Source: Cytophagales bacterium
GTDB lineage: Bacteria; Bacteroidota; Bacteroidia; Cytophagales; Spirosomataceae
Direction of reading: 5' to 3'
NCBI GenBank assembly: GCA_013298215.1
Contig: JAAFKE010000005.1
Location: forward strand, 1 to 64,000
Length of the DNA: 64,000 nt
Below are positions 24,447 through 35,511 of the stretch, one piece after another; positions within the stretch are counted from its first letter, which is position 1; each line of letters opens with the position of its first letter. A program made the translations under genes and the position numbers. Under the pieces are notes generated by a model, which saw only the letters and a program-made list of their open reading frames with translations, was not told where the DNA came from and made no database searches.

Positions 24447-25607
24447 ATGAGCGAACACAGAACACCCACTACTGGCCCGTTGGTGGGCCTCCGAATTTTA
24501 GATTTGACGCGCCTCCTGCCTGGGCCGCTCGGCACAATGCTCATGGCCGACATGGGGGCGGAGGTTATAAAAATAGAAGACCCCGAAAACCCAGACTACG
24601 TGCGGGCTTTTCCGCCATACGTAAACGGCGAGTCGGCCAATTATTTGGCCTTCAATCGGTCAAAAAAAAGCATGGCCTTAGACTACAAAACCGACGAAGG
24701 CCGAGCGGTTTTTATGAAACTGGTAGCCACCGCCGACGTGGTGGTGGAACAGTTTCGGCCTGGTTTTTTGGATAAAATTGGCATTGGCTACGCCGCCGCT
24801 CGGGCCACAAACCCGCGCATTATTTACGTGTCGATAACTGGCTACGGCCAAACGGGGCCTTATGCCTACTTGGCTGGCCACGACCTCAACTACACGGCCT
24901 ACGCGGGTGTTTTGGGGCTCACGGGCCAGCCAGATGCCGCCCCAACGGTGGCTGGCGTTCAGCTTGCCGACATTGCGGGTGGGTCGTACATGGGAGTTAT
25001 TGCCACGCTGGCGGCCGTCCACGCGCGCAGCCAAACGGGCGTTGGCCAGCACGTAGATGTGTCTATGACCGACGGGGTGATGCCGCTGTTGTCGGTGAGT
25101 TACGCCACTTTTGCGGCCCAAGACCACACACCCCAGCGTGGCGAGCTGCCGCTTTCTGGCGGCGTGGCCAACTACGGCGTGTACCAGTGCCAAGACCAAA
25201 AATACGTAGCATTGGGCACGTTGGAGCCTAAGTTTTGGGCTAAATTTTGTAAACTAATCGAAAAACCCGAGTGGATGCCATTCATTGTGGCGCGGTCGGC
25301 CGACGAGTTGGCGGGCTTCAAAACCCAAATTGGTGCCCTTTTTATGACCAAACCCCAACGCGATTGGGTTGATTTTGGCCTAAAAAACGATATTTTGGTC
25401 TCGCCCGTTTTAGACCTCCCCGACCTCCAAAACGACCCGCACCTGCAAGCCCGGCAAATGGTCTGCGAGCAAGATCATCCGCGCGCGGGCAAGTTTAGGA
25501 GCATTGGTGTTCCGCTGAAGTTTTCTGAAACACCCGCCGCACCCGCCTGGCCCGCACCCGCCATGGGGCAAGACACCGAGGCTATTTTGCGAGAATTAGG
25601 AAGTTAG
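24447..25607 (+). CDS. CaiB/BaiF family CoA-transferase (alpha-methylacyl-CoA racemase-like)
   Basis: A 386-residue class III CoA-transferase or racemase. The N-terminal LRILDLTRLLPGPLGTMLMADMGAEVIKIEDP and NRSKKSMALDYKTDEGR are CoA-binding signatures. GHDLNYTAYAGVLGLTG carries the catalytic aspartate (about residue 151) with the preceding histidine, as in alpha-methylacyl-CoA racemase, where His-Asp exchange the alpha proton; the paired His126 region is conserved less clearly. That favours racemase over transferase, but it is not decisive. A bile-acid/branched fatty-acid oxidation role would fit with the thiolase 17 kb away, which is only inference. Confidence 0.85.
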   Translation: MSEHRTPTTGPLVGLRILDLTRLLPGPLGTMLMADMGAEVIKIEDPENPDYVRAFPPYVNGESANYLAFNRSKKSMALDYKTDEGRAVFMKLVATADVVVEQFRPGFLDKIGIGYAAARATNPRIIYVSITGYGQTGPYAYLAGHDLNYTAYAGVLGLTGQPDAAPTVAGVQLADIAGGSYMGVIATLAAVHARSQTGVGQHVDVSMTDGVMPLLSVSYATFAAQDHTPQRGELPLSGGVANYGVYQCQDQKYVALGTLEPKFWAKFCKLIEKPEWMPFIVARSADELAGFKTQIGALFMTKPQRDWVDFGLKNDILVSPVLDLPDLQNDPHLQARQMVCEQDHPRAGKFRSIGVPLKFSETPAAPAWPAPAMGQDTEAILRELGS

Positions 25608-25633
25608 TGACACCTTAACAAACCAAGTAAAAA

Positions 25634-26158
25634 ATGACGCATATTGACATAAAAAAAGTAGTTCTTAGTGATATTGACCAGTTACAAAAAATTGGTAGAC
25701 AGACCTTTTCTGAAACATTTTCTGCCGTGAATACAGCAGAAAATATGACCAGTTATTTAGACGAAAGTTTTTCTACTGAGAAGCTGACAACGGAGCTTAA
25801 CGACAAGAATGCGGAGTTCTATTTTGCAATAATTGATGCAACTGCAATTGGCTATTTGAAATTGAACTTTGGACAATCTCAAACAGAATTGAAAGACGAT
25901 AAAGGACTTGAAATTGAACGTATTTATGTACTGAAAAAATACCACGGAAAAAACGTTGGGCAAACACTGTTCGATAAAGCACTTGCAATAGCAACACAAA
26001 AAAACGCTGACTATGTTTGGCTGGGCGTTTGGGAAGAAAATGCAAGAGCCGTAAATTTCTACAAAAAAAATGGCTTCATGGCGTTCGACAAACACATTTT
26101 TAGGTTGGGCGACGACCAGCAAACAGACATCATGATGAAACTAAGGATAGACAAGTAG
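25634..26158 (+). CDS. GNAT family N-acetyltransferase
   Basis: A 174-residue acetyltransferase that uses acetyl-CoA. The core is at about residues 80-150: LEIERIYVLKKYHGKNVGQTLFDKAL holds motif A with the Q/RxxGxG-like pyrophosphate loop (KNVGQTL), and WLGVWEENARAVNFYKKNGFMAFDKH is motif B. Its substrate (amine or protein N-terminus) cannot be told. The gene is more A/T-rich than the CaiB gene before it, so a separate origin is possible. It lies 26 bases after CaiB and may share its transcript. Confidence 0.9.
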   Translation: MTHIDIKKVVLSDIDQLQKIGRQTFSETFSAVNTAENMTSYLDESFSTEKLTTELNDKNAEFYFAIIDATAIGYLKLNFGQSQTELKDDKGLEIERIYVLKKYHGKNVGQTLFDKALAIATQKNADYVWLGVWEENARAVNFYKKNGFMAFDKHIFRLGDDQQTDIMMKLRIDK

Positions 26159-26189
26159 CGTGGACGAAAAAAGGTTGCCTCCTATCTGT

Positions 26190-26232
26190 AAAAGCCAAAA
26201 GCCCCACCTGGTTGGTAGAGCTTTTGGCTTTT
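26190..26232. terminator. Stem-loop between convergent GNAT and infB genes
   Basis: AAAAGCCAAAAGC (26190-26202) pairs perfectly with GCTTTTGGCTTTT (26220-26232). Each strand ends its stem in four Us, and little U tract follows beyond it. It lies in the 121-base gap between two tail-to-tail genes and probably stops both transcripts. Confidence 0.7.
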
Positions 26233-26279
26233 ATGATAAATCTGACGTTGAACTCAGCACACTGCATTGGCAAATTGAC

Positions 26280-29200
26280 CTATAAAGATCGCTTCACCTC
26301 TTTCAGCTCGAAACTCTCGATGATGTCCCCCACCTGAATGTCGTTGTAGTTTTTGATGCTCAGACCACACTCGAAGCCCGCTCTGACATCCGACACGTCG
26401 TCTTTGAAACGTTTCAGGGCACTAATTTCGCCCGTGTGAACGACAATAAAGTCGCGGATAATCCTGATTTTGTTGTTTCGTTTCACTGTGCCATCCAACA
26501 CGTAGCAACCAGCCACCGTTCCGACCTTGCTGATCTTGAACACCTCACGGATTTCGATATTGCCCGTAATGGTTTCCTCAACGGTTGGTTCAAGCATACC
26601 TTGCATGGCATCTTTCACCTCATTGATGGCGTCGTATATAATCGAGTACAGGCGCACGTCGATCTGCTCGGCTTCGGCCATTTTCTTGGCGTTTACCGAC
26701 GGTCTCACCTGGAAACCAACGATGATGGCATCGGAGGCAATGGCCAGGTTTACGTCTGATTCGGATATCTGCCCAACTGCTTTGTGGATAATATTGACCT
26801 GAACTTCTTCGGTCGATAGTTTGAGCAACGAATCTGAGAGTGCCTCCACCGAACCATCCACGTCGCCTTTCACGATCAAGTTCAATTCTTTGAACGATCC
26901 AATGGCCTTGCGCCGACCTATTTCTTCGAGCGTAATGTGGCGGCGCGTCCGAATGCTCTGTTCGCGTAAAATTTGTTCGCGCTTGTTGGCAATTTCGCGT
27001 GCCTCGCGGTCGCTGTCCATCACATTAAAGCGGTCGCCAGCTTGTGGTGCGCCGCTCAGACCCAACACCTGCACGGGCGTTGAAGGCCCAGCAGTTTTCA
27101 CTTTTTCGCCCCGGCTGTTAAACATCGCCCGAATGCGTCCATAGTGTGCGCCCGCTAAAACTACGTCGCCCACGTTCATTGTGCCATTTTGCACCAGCAT
27201 GGTGGCCACGTAGCCGCGTCCTTTGTCGAGCATGGCTTCAATGACTGTACCCGATGCCTTGCGTTTTTCGTTGGCTTTAAGCTCCAGAAGGTCGGTTTCG
27301 AGCAGTACTCTTTCCAACAAATCGGAAATTCCCAGACCACTCTTGGACGAAATCTCTTGCGACTGGTACTTACCGCCCCAATCCTCGACCAGAATGTTCA
27401 TTTGAGAGAGTTCCTCTCTAATTTTTTCGGTATTGGCACCCGCCTTATCGACCTTACTAAATGCAAATACAATCGGAACGCCCGCCACTTGCGCGTGGTT
27501 GATGGCCTCGCGGGTTTGGGGCATAATGCTGTCGTCGGCCGCTATCACAATAATGGCGCAGTCGGTTACTTTGGCTCCGCGTGCACGCATGGCCGTAAAG
27601 GCTTCGTGGCCAGGGGTGTCTAAGAACGCAATTTTTCGTCCGCTGTCGGTATTAACGCTGTACGCGCCAATGTGCTGGGTTATTCCACCCGCCTCGCCAG
27701 CAGCCACTCGGGTGCGGCGAATGTAGTCGAGCAACGATGTTTTACCGTGATCGACGTGGCCCATAATCGTTACAATTGGGGCGCGTTCTACCTTGTCTTC
27801 GGGCAGATCGTCGTCTTCGGCAAAACCTGCGTCAATTTCTTCTTCCGCCGACACAAACTGGACTTCGTAGCCAAACTCGTCGGCCAAAATCGAAATCGCC
27901 TCAGCATCCAGACGCTGGTTGATCGACACAAACATTCCCATGTTCATACACGTGGCAATGATTTCTTGCACTGGCACGTCCATGAGCGAAGCCAGGTCGT
28001 TTGCCGACACAAACTCCGATACTTTCAATATTTTTGATTCTACTTCTTCGTCGCGCAGGCGTTGCTCGTTCACCTCGGCTCGGTCAATCCGCTTTTGCTT
28101 GCGGGCTTTTGCGCCAAAGTTGGCTTTGCCTCCGCGCAAACGCGCCTCGGTGGCCTTGATCGAATCTTTGATGTCGCTCTGAGTTGGCTCATCGCGGCGG
28201 TCGCGGCGTTTGTTGTCTTTGCCGCGCGCGCCACCTCCCGAACTGGTGCTGGCATTTGGAGTTCCAGCGGGGCGTTGGCCGCCCGTAGCAGATGTATTTT
28301 GGCCAACACCTGCGGCGGGTGCCGCTGTGCCAGTAGCAGGGCGGTTGTCTCTTTGTCCGTCGCGCCCAACGGGTCTATTATCCCGGTTATCTCGGTTGGC
28401 TGGGGCAGCGGTGGTAGTAGTGGTTGGGCCAGTTACCTTTTCTTTTATTCTGACCCGCTTGCGTTTTTTCTTCCGCTCCTCTTCGCTCATCGCGGCGGCA
28501 CTCTTGCCACGCGGTTTTTCGACTGGTAGTTCAATTTTACCCAAAACAGTCAATCCCTTCAACTGGTCGGCTTTGGCTTCTATGAGTTCTACCACTTCCT
28601 CCACAACGGGCTCAACTGCGCGTGGTGGCTGGGGTTGCGTATCTCTTTTGCGGTCAAACAACTTGTTGCGGTCGTTCGTGTCGCGCTCTGGTTTCGCGTC
28701 AGCAGCGGGTGGTCTTTGCGACTGCACTGCACCCGTTTTTGCCTCTGGTGCTGCGTCGGCTGGTTTTTTATACCCACCAAACGAGCCCGCTTGGGCTGGC
28801 TTCGGCGGCTGAGTTGCCGACGTTTTTGCGGCGGGCGGCGTAGATTTTGCGGCAGGTTTTGGGGGGTTGAGATCAATCTTACCCAAAATGGTAATGCCAG
28901 GCAATTTTGCTTCAATTTTCACGACCTCCGCCTCGGGAGCAACAATAGCGGTGGGCGGCAGTGGCTTCTCCTCGGCCTTTGGGGCTGGATCAGAAGCTGG
29001 AACCTCCACTTTTGTTTCGAGAACTACTGGTTTTGGCTCAATTTTTGGCTCGGGTGCTACCGCTTTTGGTTCTTCCTTCACCTCAATTTTTTGCTCAATT
29101 TTTGGCGCGGCTGCTACTTCTACCTTTGGTGTTGGCGCTGGTTCGGCCACGGGTGCAGGCTTGGCGGCTTCCACTGGCACTGCAACGGGCGCGGGCTTGG

Positions 29201-29564
29201 CAACCTCCACTGGTGCGGCGGCTTCAACGGGTTTTTCTATTGGTTTGGGCGCGGCGGGCGGAGCAACGGCCACCGCAGGCGGAGCGGACACTGTTGGCCT
29301 AAACCAGCCGATCTCGTCGTTCGACGGGTTTGCTTTTTGCTCAACGGCGGGTGCAGCGGGCTCTGGTTTTTTAGCACCCCCGCCCAACAGCTCGTCCGAC
29401 TTATACTCCTTCGCCAGGTAGTCGAGGTGTTCTCCACTTAGCTTGGCGTTGGGGTTCGATTCGACCTTAAAGCCTTTGACCGACAAACGCTCCAGCAAAG
29501 TGGTATGACCCACATTCAGGATTTTTGCCGCTTGGCTTAGGCGCATCATTCTTTCTTCTGCCAT
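26280..29564 (-). CDS. infB: Translation initiation factor IF-2
   Basis: A 1094-residue GTPase that brings initiator tRNA to the ribosome. ATG 29564 ([27 protein letters not shown]) fits the phylum; a TTG four codons earlier is the alternative. Residues 60-400 are a low-complexity Ala/Pro/Glu/Lys linker, long as in Bacteroidota. The G domain starts near 590 with [17 protein letters not shown] (G1) and DTPGHEAF (G3). G4 is [12 protein letters not shown], with Ser in place of the usual Asn. The C-terminal domains follow to residue 1094. It is last in the rimP-nusA-infB operon, 87 bases after nusA. Confidence 0.96.
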   Translation of the reverse strand: MAEERMMRLSQAAKILNVGHTTLLERLSVKGFKVESNPNAKLSGEHLDYLAKEYKSDELLGGGAKKPEPAAPAVEQKANPSNDEIGWFRPTVSAPPAVAVAPPAAPKPIEKPVEAAAPVEVAKPAPVAVPVEAAKPAPVAEPAPTPKVEVAAAPKIEQKIEVKEEPKAVAPEPKIEPKPVVLETKVEVPASDPAPKAEEKPLPPTAIVAPEAEVVKIEAKLPGITILGKIDLNPPKPAAKSTPPAAKTSATQPPKPAQAGSFGGYKKPADAAPEAKTGAVQSQRPPAADAKPERDTNDRNKLFDRKRDTQPQPPRAVEPVVEEVVELIEAKADQLKGLTVLGKIELPVEKPRGKSAAAMSEEERKKKRKRVRIKEKVTGPTTTTTAAPANRDNRDNRPVGRDGQRDNRPATGTAAPAAGVGQNTSATGGQRPAGTPNASTSSGGGARGKDNKRRDRRDEPTQSDIKDSIKATEARLRGGKANFGAKARKQKRIDRAEVNEQRLRDEEVESKILKVSEFVSANDLASLMDVPVQEIIATCMNMGMFVSINQRLDAEAISILADEFGYEVQFVSAEEEIDAGFAEDDDLPEDKVERAPIVTIMGHVDHGKTSLLDYIRRTRVAAGEAGGITQHIGAYSVNTDSGRKIAFLDTPGHEAFTAMRARGAKVTDCAIIVIAADDSIMPQTREAINHAQVAGVPIVFAFSKVDKAGANTEKIREELSQMNILVEDWGGKYQSQEISSKSGLGISDLLERVLLETDLLELKANEKRKASGTVIEAMLDKGRGYVATMLVQNGTMNVGDVVLAGAHYGRIRAMFNSRGEKVKTAGPSTPVQVLGLSGAPQAGDRFNVMDSDREAREIANKREQILREQSIRTRRHITLEEIGRRKAIGSFKELNLIVKGDVDGSVEALSDSLLKLSTEEVQVNIIHKAVGQISESDVNLAIASDAIIVGFQVRPSVNAKKMAEAEQIDVRLYSIIYDAINEVKDAMQGMLEPTVEETITGNIEIREVFKISKVGTVAGCYVLDGTVKRNNKIRIIRDFIVVHTGEISALKRFKDDVSDVRAGFECGLSIKNYNDIQVGDIIESFELKEVKRSL

Positions 29565-29651
29565 GTTGCAGTTCAATTGTTAGTTATTGTAAGTACAACG
29601 TACACAATTCATAAGTTCAACTACTCGCCATGGTGTACGCCGCACGGCGAG

Positions 29652-30899
29652 CTATTGCTCGAATTCACTCTTTAATATATCAAGGATTTCGAGTATGTTA
29701 TCTTCTTCGAGATCGGTGCGCCGCACGAGCTCTTCTTTGCTCAAACTCAATACTTGTTTGGCCGTATCTAAACCAACCCGGCGAAGTTCCTGAATCATCC
29801 ACTCTTCGATCTCGTCCGAGAACTCCATCAAATCCACATCTTCGTCGTCTTCCTGACCTTCTAAATCGCGGAACACGTCTAACTCTAAATTTACTAAGCG
29901 GCTGGCCAACTTTATGTTTTGGCCACCCTTGCCAATTGCCAACGAAACCTGGTCGGGCTTCAGATACACTGCCACGCGCTTGGCCTCATTGTCGATCACC
30001 ATTCGACTCACTTTGGCGGGGCTTAGGGCGCGGCCAATGAGCAGCTCCATGTTGTCCGTAAAGTTTATTACGTCAATGTTTTCGTTGTTCAACTCCCGCA
30101 CGATGGTATGGATGCGCGAGCCTTTCATGCCCACACAAGCACCCACTGGGTCTATTCGGTCGTCGTAAGACTCCACGGCCACCTTTGCGCGTTCGCCAGG
30201 CTCGCGCACAATGCGCCGAATACTAATTAGTCCGTCGTAGATCTCTGGAATCTCGTTCTCGAACAAACGCTCCAAAAACACGGGCGAATTGCGCGAAAGC
30301 GTAATTTTGGGTGTTCCGTTGTTGAGCTCTACCTTATGGATTACCGCCTTAACGGGTTCTCCTTTGCGGTAGCGGTCGCGGGGCATTTGTTCGTTGCGCG
30401 GCAGCGACAATTCGTTGCCGTCGGTGTCTAACAATATAACCTCGGTTTTGAGCGTCTGGTACACGTCCGCGTTCACTAAGTCGCCAACCTGGTCTTTGTA
30501 ACGCTCGTAGAGCATTTCTTTTTCCAGGTCTTTTATCTTTTGGATGAGCGTTTGGCGGGCGGTTTGCACCATTCTACGGCCAAAGTCTATCAGTTTCACC
30601 TCGTCGGCTACTTCTTCGCCAATCTCAAAATCTTGTTCGATGGCTTTGGCTTCCGACAGTTTAATTTTGTCTGGATCCCAAATATCTTCGGAGTTGTCGT
30701 CGACAATCTCACGCGTTCGCCACATTTCGAGGTCGCCACTTTCGGCGTTTATAATCACGTCGAAATTCTCGTCGGTACCATATTTTTTGCGAATCATCGT
30801 GCGGAACACTTCTTCCAGCACTTTAATCATCGTTGGTCGGTCAATATTTTTTGAGCGCGCAAATTCAGCAAACGACTCAATTAACTCTCCGCTGTGCAT
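29652..30899 (-). CDS. nusA: Transcription termination/antitermination protein NusA
   Basis: A 415-residue protein that binds RNA polymerase and RNA at pauses. The N-terminal domain is about residues 1-130. The S1 domain (about 135-200, VKAVIHKVELNNGTPKITLSRNSPVFLERLF) is followed by two KH domains with DPVGACVGMKGSRIHTIVRELNNENIDVI (KH1) and VSLAIGKGGQNIKLASRL (KH2). The C-terminal part is a short acidic helix-hairpin-helix, shorter than in E. coli, as in many Bacteroidota. It lies between rimP (66-base gap) and infB, the standard operon order. Confidence 0.96.
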   Translation of the reverse strand: MHSGELIESFAEFARSKNIDRPTMIKVLEEVFRTMIRKKYGTDENFDVIINAESGDLEMWRTREIVDDNSEDIWDPDKIKLSEAKAIEQDFEIGEEVADEVKLIDFGRRMVQTARQTLIQKIKDLEKEMLYERYKDQVGDLVNADVYQTLKTEVILLDTDGNELSLPRNEQMPRDRYRKGEPVKAVIHKVELNNGTPKITLSRNSPVFLERLFENEIPEIYDGLISIRRIVREPGERAKVAVESYDDRIDPVGACVGMKGSRIHTIVRELNNENIDVINFTDNMELLIGRALSPAKVSRMVIDNEAKRVAVYLKPDQVSLAIGKGGQNIKLASRLVNLELDVFRDLEGQEDDEDVDLMEFSDEIEEWMIQELRRVGLDTAKQVLSLSKEELVRRTDLEEDNILEILDILKSEFEQ

Positions 30900-30965
30900 C
30901 TTATTGTTGGTTCATTTTTAGTTCAAATTAGGATGGTTTCGATCAATTTTACGGGTCAGGTTCAA

Positions 30966-31442
30966 TTAGAATACAATCTGAACCTGCGCTTTTTTAATGT
31001 TTATAATTTCGATGGAAGCTGGTAGCACCACTTCATCTTTTTTCTTTTTTTTCCGTTCCTCAGCAATGGTAATGTGGGTTTGGGTCACGGCCTCAAGTTT
31101 ACCAGTCGTTTCGGTACCGTCTTGCTGGAGTACCTTCAAAATCCGACCCACGTTTTTTTGGTAACTACGCTGCGATGAAAGCGGAAAATCGACCCCTGGC
31201 GACGACACCTCGAGGGTGTACGGATCCTCAAAGAGTTCTATTTCCTCTATTTTATCACCCAGTTTGCGGCTTATGTCAGCACATTCATCTACCATTATAC
31301 CAGCGTCGCTGTCAATCAGAATGAGTATTTTTTTGGTTATTCGCCCCGCTGGTATCTGAACGCTCACCACGAATATCCTGCCATTTTCGAGGAATGGTTC
31401 TAAGAGTTCTTCTATCTTACTGCGAATATCCATTGCACTCAT
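30966..31442 (-). CDS. rimP: Ribosome maturation factor RimP
   Basis: A 158-residue 30S assembly factor. The family signature is a split alpha/beta plus SH3-like arrangement: KKILILIDSDAGIMVDECADISRKLGDKIE (about residues 38-67) and YTLEVSSPGVDFPLSSQRSYQKNVGRILKV (about 75-105). The C-terminal strand is a short KKKKKDEVVLP. It is the first gene of the rimP-nusA-infB operon and has a promoter of the Bacteroidota type at 31524-31554, about 80 bases upstream. Confidence 0.93.
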   Translation of the reverse strand: MSAMDIRSKIEELLEPFLENGRIFVVSVQIPAGRITKKILILIDSDAGIMVDECADISRKLGDKIEEIELFEDPYTLEVSSPGVDFPLSSQRSYQKNVGRILKVLQQDGTETTGKLEAVTQTHITIAEERKKKKKDEVVLPASIEIINIKKAQVQIVF

Positions 31443-31523
31443 AATGACTGATTTCTAAAAAGTGGGCAATAAAAAAAGGGAAAAAATTCCCCTTTCAAAA
31501 CGCCATTCTTTTCAATTGTGATG

Positions 31524-31554
31524 CAAATGTAATTGATTTATATGGTTTTAGCAA
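31524..31554 (-). promoter_or_regulatory. Promoter of the rimP-nusA-infB operon
   Basis: On the minus strand TTG (31554-31552), 20 bases, then TACATTTG (31531-31524), a full TAnnTTTG match. The leader to the rimP ATG would be about 75 bases and contains a small GGGAA/TTCCC hairpin near 31480-31493. Confidence 0.7.
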
Positions 31555-31721
31555 GAGATATTCTAACTTTATAAACGATTATAGGCGGCTCTACGCTAAA
31601 ATATCCTAATTTTGGGGCATCTTTCAAAGACAACAAAAACACCGAGGCGTTCCATCGTTTTAGCGATTATTTCGGAATGCTCTGAGTGGCAAAGCCATTT
31701 ATTAACACTTAAAATTATTGT

Positions 31722-33038
31722 ATGAAATTAGCCGTTGTAGGAACTGGGTACGTGGGGTTGGTTACAGGAACTTGCTTTGCCGAAACTGGGAATCAAGTCA
31801 TTTGCGTGGACATTGACGTTAAAAAAGTAGAAAAGCTCAACAACGGGATCGTTCCCATCTACGAACCAGGTCTTGATACGCTCTTCCACCGCAATGTGGC
31901 CGAAGGGCGTTTGAAATTTACTACCAACCTGGCCGAGGGTATAAAAGACGCGCAGGTTATTTTCTTGGCCCTGCCCACGCCACCTGGCGAAAACGGCTCG
32001 GCAGACCTCAAATATATTCTGAAAGTGGCCGACGACCTTGGTCTGATCTTAGAGAACTACGCTGTGGTGGTCGATAAAAGCACCGTGCCAGTGGGCACTG
32101 CCGAGAAAGTGCACGAACGGATTGCAAAAAATGCCAAGGTGGACTTCGACGTGGTGTCTAACCCAGAGTTTTTGCGCGAGGGCGTGGCCGTGGAAGATTT
32201 CATGAAGCCCGATCGCGTGGTGATTGGCACGCAGTCGGCCAGGGCTAAAAAAGTAATGGAGAAACTCTACGCGCCGCTGGTGCGCCAGGGAAACCCCGTC
32301 ATTTTTATGGACGAGCGGTCGGCGGAGATGAGCAAGTACGCGGCCAATTCTTTTTTGGCCATGAAAATTACGTTCATGAACGAAATAGCAAACCTTTGCG
32401 AATTGGTGGGTGCAAACGTGGACGACATCCGCCGGGGAATCGGCACGGACAGCCGCATCGGCAAGCGGTTTTTGTTTGCGGGCATCGGCTACGGCGGCAG
32501 TTGTTTCCCAAAAGATGTGCAGGCACTGGCGCGTACTTCGGAAGAGTTTAACTACGATTTCAAAATATTGAAGTCGGTTATGGAGGTAAACGAAGACCAA
32601 AAAACCAAGCTCATGCCCGCAGTGAGCGCGTATTTTGACGGCGATCTGACTGGAAAAACCATTGCCATCTGGGGGCTTGCCTTCAAACCCTACACCGACG
32701 ACATCCGCGAAGCACCCGCTCTCTACAACATCGAAGCCCTACTAAAAATGGGAGCCAAAGTAGTTGCCTACGACCCCGAAGCCATGGAAAACGTGAAAAC
32801 AATGACCGAAGTGGGCGGCAAGATTACGTTTGCCCACACCCCATACGCGGGCTTAGACGATGCCGACGCGCTGATGATTATGACCGAGTGGCCTATTTTT
32901 AGAACCCCCGATTTTGACAAGATGAACACCCTGCTCAAAAACAAGGTCATCTTCGACGGGCGCAATTTATACGAACTCGACCAAATGCGCGAACTCGGTT
33001 ATACCTATTATTCGATTGGTAGAGAGGTAGTTAAATAA
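31722..33038 (+). CDS. ugd: UDP-glucose 6-dehydrogenase
   Basis: A 438-residue NAD-dependent enzyme that oxidises UDP-glucose to UDP-glucuronate in two steps. The nucleotide loop [15 protein letters not shown] is at residues 7-21. [14 protein letters not shown] is near 123. The catalytic cysteine is in [16 protein letters not shown], about residue 264. The C-terminal UDP-binding domain includes [18 protein letters not shown]. It precedes a UDP-glucuronate decarboxylase by 20 bases, so the pair makes UDP-xylose (or its 4-keto intermediate) for surface polysaccharide. Confidence 0.95.
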   Translation: MKLAVVGTGYVGLVTGTCFAETGNQVICVDIDVKKVEKLNNGIVPIYEPGLDTLFHRNVAEGRLKFTTNLAEGIKDAQVIFLALPTPPGENGSADLKYILKVADDLGLILENYAVVVDKSTVPVGTAEKVHERIAKNAKVDFDVVSNPEFLREGVAVEDFMKPDRVVIGTQSARAKKVMEKLYAPLVRQGNPVIFMDERSAEMSKYAANSFLAMKITFMNEIANLCELVGANVDDIRRGIGTDSRIGKRFLFAGIGYGGSCFPKDVQALARTSEEFNYDFKILKSVMEVNEDQKTKLMPAVSAYFDGDLTGKTIAIWGLAFKPYTDDIREAPALYNIEALLKMGAKVVAYDPEAMENVKTMTEVGGKITFAHTPYAGLDDADALMIMTEWPIFRTPDFDKMNTLLKNKVIFDGRNLYELDQMRELGYTYYSIGREVVK

Positions 33039-33058
33039 TAAATATCGTAAAGAAAACA

Positions 33059-34045
33059 ATGAAAAGAACACTTATAACTGGTGCAGCGGGCTTCTTGGGT
33101 TCGCACCTCTGCGACCGATTTATTAAAGAAGGCCACCACGTGATCGGGATGGATAACCTCATTACGGGCGATTTGAAAAACATAGAGCACCTCTTTAAAC
33201 TACCCAATTTTGAGTTCTACCACCACGACGTGTCCAAGTTTATTCACGTACCTGGCGAGTTGGACTATATTCTGCACTTTGCGTCGCCAGCCAGTCCGAT
33301 CGATTATTTGAAAATACCGATCCAAACCCTCAAAGTAGGTTCGCTCGGCATTCACAACTGTTTGGGGTTGGCGCGGGTCAAAAACGCGCGGGTTATTATT
33401 GCCTCTACGTCGGAGGTGTACGGCGACCCGCACGTGCATCCGCAAGACGAAGACTACTGGGGCAATGTGAACCCCGTTGGCCCGCGCGGGGTGTACGACG
33501 AAGCGAAACGGTTTCAGGAGGCCATTACGATGGCCTACCATACCTACCACAACGTGGCCACGCGCATCGTCAGGATTTTTAACACCTACGGCCCCCGAAT
33601 GCGCCTCAACGACGGACGCGTGCTGCCAGCTTTTATTGGCCAAGCCTTGCGCGGCGAAGACCTAACCATTTTTGGCGACGGCTCGCAAACGCGGTCGTTT
33701 TGCTACGTAGATGACCTCGTGGAAGGCATATATCGGTTGTTGATGAGCGATTATGTGCAGCCCGTGAACGTGGGTAATCCGAGTGAGATTACGATCTCGC
33801 AGTTTGCCGAAGAGATCATAAAACTTACGGGAACAACCCAAAAGGTGGTCTATAAATCGCTACCCACCGACGACCCCAAGCAACGCAAGCCAGACATAAC
33901 CCGCGCCCGCCAAATTTTGGGCTGGGAGCCAAAGGTATCCCGCGAGGAGGGCTTGAAGATAACCTACGATTACTTTAAAAGTTTGCCCGACGAGGTGCTC
34001 TACAACTACGCCGATCACCGCGAGTTTGATAGCTTCAAAAAATAA
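33059..34045 (+). CDS. UDP-glucuronate decarboxylase (UDP-xylose synthase), SDR family
   Basis: A 328-residue extended short-chain dehydrogenase. NAD motif [11 protein letters not shown] is at residues 7-17. STSEVYGDP (Ser/Thr) is near 120, and the catalytic YxxxK is YDEAK in [12 protein letters not shown], about 145-149. NTYGPRM and the C-terminal [16 protein letters not shown]-like block (here [16 protein letters not shown]) are typical of UXS. The substrate, UDP-glucuronate, is supplied by the ugd gene just upstream, which supports the call over a dTDP-glucose dehydratase. The product UDP-xylose would feed envelope glycan synthesis; no glycosyltransferase is adjacent. Confidence 0.9.
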   Translation: MKRTLITGAAGFLGSHLCDRFIKEGHHVIGMDNLITGDLKNIEHLFKLPNFEFYHHDVSKFIHVPGELDYILHFASPASPIDYLKIPIQTLKVGSLGIHNCLGLARVKNARVIIASTSEVYGDPHVHPQDEDYWGNVNPVGPRGVYDEAKRFQEAITMAYHTYHNVATRIVRIFNTYGPRMRLNDGRVLPAFIGQALRGEDLTIFGDGSQTRSFCYVDDLVEGIYRLLMSDYVQPVNVGNPSEITISQFAEEIIKLTGTTQKVVYKSLPTDDPKQRKPDITRARQILGWEPKVSREEGLKITYDYFKSLPDEVLYNYADHREFDSFKK

Positions 34046-34086
34046 GATAAACCGCTGTTCATCAACCCAATAAGAAAAAGTAAAGC

Positions 34087-35508
34087 ATGAAATTTAGAAC
34101 TGAAAAGGACACAATGGGGCAGGTGCAAGTACCCGCCAACGTCTATTGGGGGGCTCAAACGCAGCGCTCAATCGTGAACTTCCCCATTGCGGCGGATATT
34201 AACAAAATGCCCAAAGAAATTATTCGGGCGTTTGCTTATTTGAAAAAAGCCGCTGCCCTTACCAATTTCGATGCGGGAATTTTGCCGCAAGAAAAATGCG
34301 AACTCATCGGGCGGGTGTGCGACGAAATACTGGCGGGCCAGTTGGCCGACCAATTTCCGCTGGTTGTTTGGCAAACGGGCTCGGGCACGCAGTCGAACAT
34401 GAACTGCAACGAGGTGATTGCCTACCGCGCCCACGTGCTAAACGGGGGGTCGTTGTTGGACGAAAAAAAGGTGCTCAATCCCAACGACGACGTAAACAAG
34501 TCGCAGTCGAGCAACGACACCTTCCCGACGGCGATGCACATTGCAGCCTACCAGATTTTAATGGAAGTGACCATACCTGGTATTCAGAAACTCCATGACA
34601 CCCTCCGCGCCAAAGCGGTGGCCTTCAAAGATGTAGTGAAAATAGGCCGGACGCACTTCATGGATGCCACCCCCCTAACGCTCGGGCAGGAGTTTTCGGG
34701 CTACGCCTCGCAGCTCAACCACGGCCTGCGCGCCATCAACAACACCCTGGCACACCTGTCGGAGCTGGCACTTGGCGGCACCGCCGTTGGGACGGGCATC
34801 AACACGCCCGCTGGGTATTCTGAGAACGTAGCCGCCCACATTGCGGCCCTCACGGGTTTGCCTTTTGTGACTGCCGAAAACAAATTTGAAGCCCTGGCCG
34901 CCCACGATGCCATTGTGGAGGCCCACGGGGCATTGAAAACGGTGGCGGTGAGCTTGATGAAAATAGGCAACGACATTCGGATGCTATCGTCGGGGCCACG
35001 GGCGGGTATCGGCGAAATTTATATTCCCGACAACGAACCTGGGTCGTCGATTATGCCTGGAAAAGTGAACCCCACCCAGTGCGAAGCCATGACCATGGTG
35101 GCCGCCCAGGTAATGGGCAACGACGTGGCCATTGGCATTGGCGGCTCCAACGGGCACTTCGAACTCAACGTCTTTAAGCCCGTGATGATTTATAATTTCT
35201 TGCACTCAGCGCGGCTCATCGGCGACGTTTGCTCGTCGTTCAACGACAATTGTGCCGTTGGCATAGAGCCCCTGCACGACAATATCAGCAAACACGTGGG
35301 CAACTCGCTGATGCTGGTGACGGCACTTAACCCCAAAATAGGTTACTACAACGCGGCTGCCATTGCCCAAGATGCCCACAAACGCGGCATTACGCTCAAA
35401 GCCGCCGCCTTAGAGATGGAATTGAAAGGTCTGGATTTTAAACACATTACGTCCGAGGAGTTCGATGCCTGGGTGCGCCCCGAAGACATGGTTGGCGCAC
35501 AAAACTAA
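34087..35508 (+). CDS. fumC: Fumarate hydratase, class II
   Basis: A 473-residue iron-free fumarase of the citric acid cycle, converting fumarate to L-malate. Signatures include [18 protein letters not shown] (about residues 97-114), [33 protein letters not shown] and the family loop [17 protein letters not shown] (about 318-334) with the catalytic serine. The length is standard. The next gene, a DMT transporter, begins three bases after the stop codon, so they are probably cotranscribed. Confidence 0.97.
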   Translation: MKFRTEKDTMGQVQVPANVYWGAQTQRSIVNFPIAADINKMPKEIIRAFAYLKKAAALTNFDAGILPQEKCELIGRVCDEILAGQLADQFPLVVWQTGSGTQSNMNCNEVIAYRAHVLNGGSLLDEKKVLNPNDDVNKSQSSNDTFPTAMHIAAYQILMEVTIPGIQKLHDTLRAKAVAFKDVVKIGRTHFMDATPLTLGQEFSGYASQLNHGLRAINNTLAHLSELALGGTAVGTGINTPAGYSENVAAHIAALTGLPFVTAENKFEALAAHDAIVEAHGALKTVAVSLMKIGNDIRMLSSGPRAGIGEIYIPDNEPGSSIMPGKVNPTQCEAMTMVAAQVMGNDVAIGIGGSNGHFELNVFKPVMIYNFLHSARLIGDVCSSFNDNCAVGIEPLHDNISKHVGNSLMLVTALNPKIGYYNAAAIAQDAHKRGITLKAAALEMELKGLDFKHITSEEFDAWVRPEDMVGAQN

Positions 35509-35511
35509 ACC

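Noticed and set aside
28062-29441. Several long plus-strand frames opposite the IF-2 linker, rich in Trp, Phe and Gly
   Set aside because: They are antisense shadows of the Ala/Pro/Lys-rich IF-2 linker, whose composition suppresses stop codons on the other strand.
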